NCBI RefSeq assembly: GCF_014192105.1
Contig: NZ_JACHXK010000010.1
Location: 124,001 to 188,000 of the forward strand
Length of the DNA: 64,000 bases
From: Paenibacillus phyllosphaerae
Lineage (GTDB): Bacteria > Bacillota > Bacilli > Paenibacillales > Paenibacillaceae
Direction of reading: 5' to 3'
A program made the translations under genes and the position numbers. Positions 58,217 through 64,000 of the stretch are shown piece by piece. Position 1 is the stretch's first letter, and the number at the start of each line of letters is the position of its first letter. Under the pieces are notes generated by a model. The model did no database searches. It was given only the letters and a program-made list of their open reading frames with translations, and was not told the DNA's origin.

Positions 58217-58268
58217 AAGGCTAGACAGCACTTCAAGGCAGCAACAACAACTTAAATGAGGTGAGTTC

Positions 58269-60242
58269 ATGAAACGAGTCGGAAAGAGGATCACTGGTTT
58301 TTCCCTTTTTGTCACATTAGCTTTGCTCATTACGAGTATCGGAATTGTACCCCCCAAGCAAGTTCAGGCGGCTGCATTTGCGCATCCGGGAATTCTGCAT
58401 AATGCGGCTGATCTGACTCGAATGATTAATAATCAGAACACAGAACCCTGGAAGTCGGCGCTTACTGCGTTTAAGACAGATGCTAAAGCGTCTTCGAGTT
58501 ACGCGATGCAAGGTCCATACAGCACCGTCTGCCGCAATGACTCAACGCTATCGACTTGCACAAACGCCAATTATGGGAATAGCGCATTAGAGAATGATGC
58601 CAGAGCGGCTTATTACAATGCGCTCTTATGGAATATATCAGGGAACCAGGCCTATGCCGACAAAGCGATCCAAATTCTAAATGGCTGGTCCAGCACCTTA
58701 ACGACGATCGCTGGGACGGACGCGCAGCTTGCGGCAGGAGACAACGGTATTTTCCTGGCAAATGCGGGTGAGCTCCTTCGATATAGTAATTCAGGCTGGG
58801 CGTCGGCTAATATTACGCAGCTGGAGAATTTGTTGACGAATGTTTTCTATCCGCAGATATCGACGGTAGGGGATGCGAACTGGGGCGGGTCATGCTTGAA
58901 AACTATGATCTCGATCGCCATTTTCACGAATAATCAAACGATGTTTGATTATGCGATTAACAGTTTCAGGACGAATGATTGCGCCGCGATGACGAAGAAC
59001 ATCATGTCCACTGGGCAAATATCCGAGTCGGGAAGAGATCAGGTCCATGCCTTGGGTGGGCTCGGAAACTTAATCGTCGTGGCGGAGATTGCTTGGAAGC
59101 AAGGTGTGGATTTGTATGGCGATGCAGATAATCGACTTCTGGCTGGCTCGGAATATTGGTCGAATTACAATCTAGGCAATACCCAGACATCTTATGATAC
59201 AACTTATGGACGCTGCACCATGGGTCCATGGAGCGCCATTAATGGTACAGGGAGAAGCGCAACAATTGACTGGGCGCAAAATGAACTGATTTATGCCCAC
59301 TATGTGGTGCGCAAGGGTATGACAGCCCCATTCTCTACGACCTATATGAATGGAATGCCTGCATCCGATCCCGATACTGCGCTGCTCACTTTAGCATATC
59401 GACTGGGAACCATTGCTGATTCGACGAAACCAACTGCACCAAGCGGCCTCACCGCAACTCCAGTATCGGATAAACTCATCAATTTGAGCTGGACGGCGGC
59501 TACGGACAATACGGCTGTCAGCGGATATAAGATTTATCGGAATGGAAGTATCGTTGGCTACTCCCAGTCCACGGAATATACCGATACGGGATTAACAGCA
59601 TCCACCGCTTACACTTATTCCGTTAGCGCTTACGATGCGAAGTCGAATACTTCGAATGTCAGCAATACCGTCACGCCGACAACGTTGTCCTCATCCGCTT
59701 CTCAAATTCCATTCACTAGCCAAGATATCGGTAGTGTAGGGGTTGCAGGCAGCTATAGCTATAGCGGCGGAACGTATACAGTCAAGGGAGCTGGCAGTGA
59801 TATCTGGGATAAAACGGATCAATTCCGATTTGCCTATCTCCCCTTAAAAGGAGACCGGACAATAACGGCTCGTGTTGTCAGTTTGACTAATACGCACTCC
59901 TCGGCCAAAGCTGGGGTCATGATTCGCGAAACGCTGCTGGGTTATGGCAGTAACGTATTCTCTGCGATGAAGCCAACTCAGGCTGTATTCCAGAATAGAA
60001 CCGCACCTGGGGCCGCAACAAGTTCGTTAACCGCGGCAACAGTATCTGCACCCTACTGGGTCAGAGCAACCCGTTCTGGTAATACGGTAACAGCGTACAT
60101 TTCTACGAATGGTACGTCATGGACGCAGACCGGCTCGTCGTCTATTTCTGCAGCTAGTACCGTCTATGTTGGCCTAGCTGTCACATCTCACGTCAACACG
60201 ACGCTGACCACCGCGACTTTTGACAATGTCAGTATTCAGTAG
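58269..60242 (+). CDS. Secreted alginate-lyase-like enzyme with fibronectin III and C-terminal beta-sandwich
   Basis: 657 residues; GAGGTGAG upstream. Signal peptide about 1-34 (VQAAAF), then an alginate_lyase-type alpha-helical domain about 38-370 (AHPGILHNAADLTRM, NDARAAYYNALLWNISGNQAYADKAIQILNGWS), fibronectin III about 385-470 (KPTAPSGLTATPVSDKLINLSW), and a DUF1349/LamG-like sandwich about 475-657. The catalytic region is of the same broad fold as the N-terminal module of the giant enzyme at 30433. Family members cleave polyuronates or related acidic polymers by elimination; the true substrate is unknown. It has no dockerin or anchor, so it is probably released. Confidence 0.82.
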   Translation: MKRVGKRITGFSLFVTLALLITSIGIVPPKQVQAAAFAHPGILHNAADLTRMINNQNTEPWKSALTAFKTDAKASSSYAMQGPYSTVCRNDSTLSTCTNANYGNSALENDARAAYYNALLWNISGNQAYADKAIQILNGWSSTLTTIAGTDAQLAAGDNGIFLANAGELLRYSNSGWASANITQLENLLTNVFYPQISTVGDANWGGSCLKTMISIAIFTNNQTMFDYAINSFRTNDCAAMTKNIMSTGQISESGRDQVHALGGLGNLIVVAEIAWKQGVDLYGDADNRLLAGSEYWSNYNLGNTQTSYDTTYGRCTMGPWSAINGTGRSATIDWAQNELIYAHYVVRKGMTAPFSTTYMNGMPASDPDTALLTLAYRLGTIADSTKPTAPSGLTATPVSDKLINLSWTAATDNTAVSGYKIYRNGSIVGYSQSTEYTDTGLTASTAYTYSVSAYDAKSNTSNVSNTVTPTTLSSSASQIPFTSQDIGSVGVAGSYSYSGGTYTVKGAGSDIWDKTDQFRFAYLPLKGDRTITARVVSLTNTHSSAKAGVMIRETLLGYGSNVFSAMKPTQAVFQNRTAPGAATSSLTAATVSAPYWVRATRSGNTVTAYISTNGTSWTQTGSSSISAASTVYVGLAVTSHVNTTLTTATFDNVSIQ

Positions 60243-60270
60243 TTGAAGAGAGTCGAACAAGCGGTATAAC

Positions 60271-60296
60271 GAAGGAAGGCGTGAACGCCTTCCTTC
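60271..60296 (+). terminator. First of two tandem terminators after the secreted lyase
   Basis: Perfect 11-base arms GAAGGAAGGCG / CGCCTTCCTTC with a TGAA loop. Confidence 0.75.
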
Positions 60297-60335
60297 GTTA
60301 CATATGGATACATGGATTGGAGATGCATCTAGAGC

Positions 60336-60365
60336 GGGAAGGCGAATTCGCCTTCCCTTCTTTTA
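60336..60365 (+). terminator. Second tandem terminator
   Basis: GGGAAGGCG / CGCCTTCCC with an AATT loop, followed by TTCTTTT. Its stem is nearly the same as the one 65 bases upstream. Confidence 0.8.
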
Positions 60366-60381
60366 TAGGCCTGTAGGGCGC

Positions 60382-62679
60382 ATGAAGGAAGAGGTGAGAA
60401 AGATTCGGAGTGGAAGGGTTTGGACTAGGCCGATTTTTGTGCGATTTCTAGTACCTTATGTGACATTCTTAATCCTGCTTTCGGTTTGCCTGGCGGTATC
60501 TTATGACCGAACGCAGCAGATTGTCAAGGAAGAGATCAAGAAGACTAATCTGCTTGCCTTGGAGCAGGCGAAGCGGACGATGGAGATCCGGATGTCGGAG
60601 CTGAATAACACCATGTGGGAGATGCTTTCACTCGCCTCCGTTATGAGAGCACAGTATATCAATGAGCCTTTCGATGGTGGAAATTCCATTCGTTTCCTTA
60701 AGGCGAGCCAAGACTTGAAGGGAATGTCCATACAGAATGAATTTATTCTCGACTATTTCCTGCTCTTCAAGCGAAGTCAGCTAGCGGTTAATCGCGATAA
60801 AATTTATACGTTCCAAGAATTAAACGGGCTGTATTTTCGTGTTAACGGGTACGATTACAAGCAGTGGCATAGCCTGCTCATCGAATCGTTCTATCAGGAG
60901 CAGTATTTGCCGGCAATGGCGATCACATTGTCAGACTACGTCCATTCGGCAATTCCGTTTGTGCATACGCTTGGGAGGAAGGAGGATTCGCTAGGTTCAC
61001 TGGTCATCCTCATTGACAACAATAAAGTGACCGAGTTGCTCTCCGGTCTGAGGTTGTCTGAGGACAGTATCGCTTATATTGTCAATAGGCAAGGACAAAC
61101 TATCAGCTGCGTTACCGGCAATCATTTTGAATGCAGTCCTTCAGCCTCGGAGAGAAAACTGGATACGACCGGTTTGATCTTATCCTCCACAAATTCGTCG
61201 GTGCTCGGCTGGACGTTCGTTGCTGTTTTACCGAAGGAAATTGTGGCCAAGCAATCGTCAGACATTACGCATTCCATCTTTCAAATGCTATTGGGCTCGC
61301 TGATTGTAGGAATTGCCGCTGCGGTATGGTTTGCCTATCGGAGCAGTTATCCTTTAGCGAGGCTGGTCAAGAGCCTGACGGAGAATGGGGACGCTCAGCT
61401 TGCGGCTAGAGGTAGTACCTACAGCTGGATAGAAGAGACCGTCAGCCGTTTGTTCGAGCGCCAGGCTGATATCGAACGATTACATAAAGCGCAGTTACCG
61501 CTCATACAGAATGCCTTCAGTGAACGGCTGCTGAAAGGTGGTTTTTCCTCGGAGGCGGAGATCCGAACTTCCATGGCACATGCTGGAATTGCGATGGAAA
61601 GTTTGTCATATCTGGTGCTTGCCGTACATTTTCCGGGCTATGGGGATGAGGCGAATCCCCGAATTCTGGCCGAGATTGAGACGAAAAAGATGATTGTGAA
61701 GGAGGCGCTGGCTGCCTGCTGGGGAGACAAGATTCGTATTCATGATGCCGAGATCTACCATTTAGCCATTATTTACCGTTGCTCTCCGGAGGAGATCAAT
61801 AACAAAAGGGCAATTGAGCAGCGGGCTGTGCAGCTAATTGCTGGCATCTATCGACGCTCAGAGGAGTCCGTTCCTGTCTTGATCACAGCCGGCAGCTGTT
61901 GCTCGGAGCTGCTGCAACTGCCGCAATCATACAGGGAAGCCATTCAAGCGTTTCGCCATCAGGAATGGGAAGAGTATTGTTCCTTTATTTGGTACGACGA
62001 ATGTAAGATGAGTCGGACTTTGATGTTTTATCCGCAGGGAATGGAGTCCCAGCTTTTCAACTTCACGTTGATCGGCGACGAAGAGCGTTGCGAGGGATTG
62101 CTGCGGTATTTGTATGAAGAGAATGTAAGGAAACGCAAGCTTTCCTTAGCCATGAAGCAACAGTTCCTAAATGAACTCAATGGTACCTACATTAAAATAT
62201 TGGCAGAGCAAAATCGAGAGCCTGCCGAAGGCGAGGGCTGCATTCAACTGGCGACAATCAAGGAGGCCGAGACTTACTTTGAGCGGCTGATCGGCAAATA
62301 CAAAGAGTTGTGCCATCTAATAAACCTTGATAAACGAAGCCATCATAGCGAGCTTCGAGATAAGCTGATCGCTTTCATCGAAGAGCATGCGTTTGATGCG
62401 GATTTAAGCGTGACTAAGGTAGCGAGTGTGTTTGATATTTCAGCAGCATACTTCTCCCAATTTTTCAAAGAGCAGACAGGCAAAAACTTCTCATTCTATC
62501 TGGAAGAAATCAGGATGGGTAGAGCGACGGAATTACTCGTGAATAGGAAGCTATCCATCCATGAGGTGGCAGTGTTGTCCGGCTATAATTCCTCAAACAC
62601 GTTTATCCGGGCGTTCAAGCGAAGGTTCGATATGACCCCTTCCGAATACCGGCAGATCCAAACCAATGCATGTATGTAA
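60382..62679 (+). CDS. Membrane-bound AraC-family regulator with extracellular sensor domain
   Basis: 765 residues from ATG 60382; the longer frame begins before the terminator at 60336 and is unlikely, and GTG 60394 is an alternative. Membrane helices at about 19-41 (FLVPYVTFLILLSVCLAVSY) and 302-322 (MLLGSLIVGIAAAVWFAY) enclose an extracellular domain of about 260 residues; a cytoplasmic linker leads to an AraC DNA-binding domain at about 660-765. One-piece sensors of this layout (YesS/YtdP-like) regulate neighbouring transporter genes, here the third permease set starting at 62869. Confidence 0.88.
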   Translation: MKEEVRKIRSGRVWTRPIFVRFLVPYVTFLILLSVCLAVSYDRTQQIVKEEIKKTNLLALEQAKRTMEIRMSELNNTMWEMLSLASVMRAQYINEPFDGGNSIRFLKASQDLKGMSIQNEFILDYFLLFKRSQLAVNRDKIYTFQELNGLYFRVNGYDYKQWHSLLIESFYQEQYLPAMAITLSDYVHSAIPFVHTLGRKEDSLGSLVILIDNNKVTELLSGLRLSEDSIAYIVNRQGQTISCVTGNHFECSPSASERKLDTTGLILSSTNSSVLGWTFVAVLPKEIVAKQSSDITHSIFQMLLGSLIVGIAAAVWFAYRSSYPLARLVKSLTENGDAQLAARGSTYSWIEETVSRLFERQADIERLHKAQLPLIQNAFSERLLKGGFSSEAEIRTSMAHAGIAMESLSYLVLAVHFPGYGDEANPRILAEIETKKMIVKEALAACWGDKIRIHDAEIYHLAIIYRCSPEEINNKRAIEQRAVQLIAGIYRRSEESVPVLITAGSCCSELLQLPQSYREAIQAFRHQEWEEYCSFIWYDECKMSRTLMFYPQGMESQLFNFTLIGDEERCEGLLRYLYEENVRKRKLSLAMKQQFLNELNGTYIKILAEQNREPAEGEGCIQLATIKEAETYFERLIGKYKELCHLINLDKRSHHSELRDKLIAFIEEHAFDADLSVTKVASVFDISAAYFSQFFKEQTGKNFSFYLEEIRMGRATELLVNRKLSIHEVAVLSGYNSSNTFIRAFKRRFDMTPSEYRQIQTNACM

Positions 62680-62688
62680 CCGCTTTCC
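62674..62688 (+). promoter_or_regulatory. cre-like site upstream of the third transporter
   Basis: ATGTAACCGCTTTCC matches the CcpA cre consensus (WTGNAANCGNWNNCW) at all but the last position. It overlaps the stop of the AraC gene and precedes the permease operon. Confidence 0.5.
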
Positions 62689-62868
62689 ATGTGATTGCAC
62701 CTGAATCTGTCAATATCACAGCCGCAATCCTAGCTAATGTCAATAAATCTGGAAATTGCAACTTTATAATTGGTAGCGATTTCACTATTCTCAAGGGGAA
62801 CTGTGCGAAATCCGGCAGTTCGTGATTCTATCGTGCTCAATCCAATCATAAGGGAGGTGTAACGAAGC

Positions 62869-63831
62869 TTGAATACGCAACAGCAGATGGCGCATTTGAT
62901 CCCAGAACGGACATTAAGCAAGAAGGTAAAGGCATGGAGAAGGATCATGAAGGGCTGGCAGCTTTACACGCTGCTGATACTGCCACTAGCTTATCTAATG
63001 ATTTTTAAGTATGTGCCAATGTACGGGACCGTGATTGCCTTCAAAAACTTTGTGGCGGCCAGAGGGATTTGGGGGAGCGAGTGGGTAGGACTGGTTCATT
63101 TTGAACGTTTCTTTCATTCGTATCAGTTCGGAAGGGTATTCCGCAATACACTGACTTTGGCAGCATACGAGCTGCTAGTCGGGTTTCCACTGCCGATTAT
63201 TCTGGCCCTCAGTCTGAATTATGTCAGAAATGCCTTCTTCAAAAAGAGCATTCAGATGATTACGTATGCGCCCCACTTTATCTCGGTCGTCGTCCTTGTC
63301 GGTATTACAATGCAGATGCTGCAGCCGGGAACCGGAGCGGTGAACATTGTGCTCGGCTTGTTCGGAATGGATTCGATTCATTTTATGGCGATTCCGGAGT
63401 ATTTCAAGACGATCTATGTATTATCAGGGGTCTGGCAGAATGTCGGCTTCGCTTCCATTATCTATCTTGCGGCATTATCGGGAGTCGATCCGACGCTTCA
63501 TGAAGCTGCTGTTATGGATGGGGCATCCAAGCTCAAACGAATGTGGCATGTGGATATTCCTGGCATCACGCCGATCATCGTCGTGATGTTTATTCTGGCA
63601 ATGGGTAATTTCATGGAAATCGGCTTCGAGAAGGTGCTGCTTATGCAGAATCCGTTGAATTTGAGAACCTCGGAGATTATTGACACATACGTCTTTAACA
63701 TCGGGCTGAAGGGAGCTGTCCCGCAATATTCCGCAGCGGCCGCAATCGGCCTGTTCAAGAATTTGATCGCACTATTTCTACTTGTGACGGCTAATCGTCT
63801 TGCCCGGCGGAGTGGCACGAGTCTTTGGTAA
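62869..63831 (+). CDS. LplB-type carbohydrate ABC transporter permease, third set
   Basis: 320 residues from TTG 62869 (GGGAGGTG nine bases upstream). Six membrane helices, KYVPMYGTVIAFKNFVAARGI near the N-terminus and EAA loop LHEAAVMDGASKLKRMWHVDIPG. Third paralogue of this permease in the window and first gene of a transporter continuing past the right edge. Confidence 0.92.
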   Translation: MNTQQQMAHLIPERTLSKKVKAWRRIMKGWQLYTLLILPLAYLMIFKYVPMYGTVIAFKNFVAARGIWGSEWVGLVHFERFFHSYQFGRVFRNTLTLAAYELLVGFPLPIILALSLNYVRNAFFKKSIQMITYAPHFISVVVLVGITMQMLQPGTGAVNIVLGLFGMDSIHFMAIPEYFKTIYVLSGVWQNVGFASIIYLAALSGVDPTLHEAAVMDGASKLKRMWHVDIPGITPIIVVMFILAMGNFMEIGFEKVLLMQNPLNLRTSEIIDTYVFNIGLKGAVPQYSAAAAIGLFKNLIALFLLVTANRLARRSGTSLW

Positions 63832-63854
63832 TGAGCAAGAGAAAGGAGGCTCGT

Positions 63855-64000
63855 ATGAGCAAGAACGCTATCAGGGAGAGTAAAGGTGACCGGGTATTCG
63901 ATGCTGCTAATCATCTGTTGCTTGGACTCCTGCTTATCATCATTATCTATCCACTCCTTTACATTGTAAGCGCATCAATTAGCTCCAGCGAGGCTGTGAT
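63855..64000 (+). CDS. YtcP-type carbohydrate ABC transporter permease, third set (partial)
   Basis: Starts at ATG 63855 with AAAGGAGG upstream and is open to the window edge (about 48 codons). MSKNAIRESKGDRVFDAANH leads into a first membrane helix and YPLLYIVSASISSSEAV, the characteristic N-terminal motif of MalG-like YtcP permeases; the second-set permease has YPLLYVLSASLSSPQAV at the same place. Confidence 0.88.
   Translation, partial: MSKNAIRESKGDRVFDAANHLLLGLLLIIIIYPLLYIVSASISSSEAV

Noticed and set aside
60304-60381. N-terminal extension of the membrane-bound AraC regulator to 60304
   Set aside because: It would translate through a terminator hairpin at 60336-60365.

Overview
The window looks like a chromosomal segment of a spore-forming, polysaccharide-degrading Firmicute, most likely Paenibacillaceae (Paenibacillus/Cohnella type). 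The reasons are a GerA-type spore germinant receptor operon, LplB/YtcP-type carbohydrate ABC permeases paired with YesM-like sensor kinases and AraC-type response regulators, an S-layer-homology (SLH) protein, and a GH52 beta-xylosidase. This is inferred from protein families; no rRNA or marker gene is present.

Layout. 1-2.6 kb: end of a germinant-receptor operon (A subunit partial, then C and B). 2.7-5.7 kb: an iron-siderophore binding lipoprotein and a Btr-like AraC regulator fused to a binding domain of the same kind, each behind a Fur-box-like site. 5.7-16.1 kb: an AT-rich Tn7-like element with tnsA-tnsB-tnsC, two TniQ/TnsD-type targeting genes, a stand-alone Mu-C-like barrel protein, a ribbon-helix-helix and a TetR-type regulator, an unknown protein, and a tyrosine recombinase with altered catalytic residues. 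Its left end carries repeated TnsB-like sites; its right end is not resolved. 16.1-17.0 kb: a gene-free stretch with 20-bp-periodic repeats that look like a transposon or IS end.

17.0-45.6 kb is a large carbohydrate-utilisation locus: transporter (two permeases and a lipoprotein), sensor kinase and response regulator, a divergent GH95 enzyme, an AraC regulator, a GH2 beta-galactosidase, a 1711-residue secreted enzyme with an alginate-lyase-type N-terminus and a cohesin-FIVAR-FIVAR-dockerin-like C-terminus, a small cohesin-like plus SLH protein, a cytoplasmic heparinase II/III-type lyase, GH95, a GH88 unsaturated glucuronyl hydrolase, and GH52. Together they suggest surface cleavage of a uronic-acid-containing polymer bearing fucose/galactose and xylose, uptake of oligomers, and cytoplasmic finishing. 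No sulfatase is seen.

45.8-50.3 kb: a MerR regulator divergent from an Old Yellow Enzyme, two short-chain dehydrogenases and a pirin, with a decayed SDR end behind them. 51.1-64.0 kb: a second transporter/two-component/secreted alginate-lyase-like set, then a membrane-bound AraC regulator and the start of a third transporter. The most notable candidates are the two-gene cohesin/dockerin/SLH display system and the unusual Tn7-like element.
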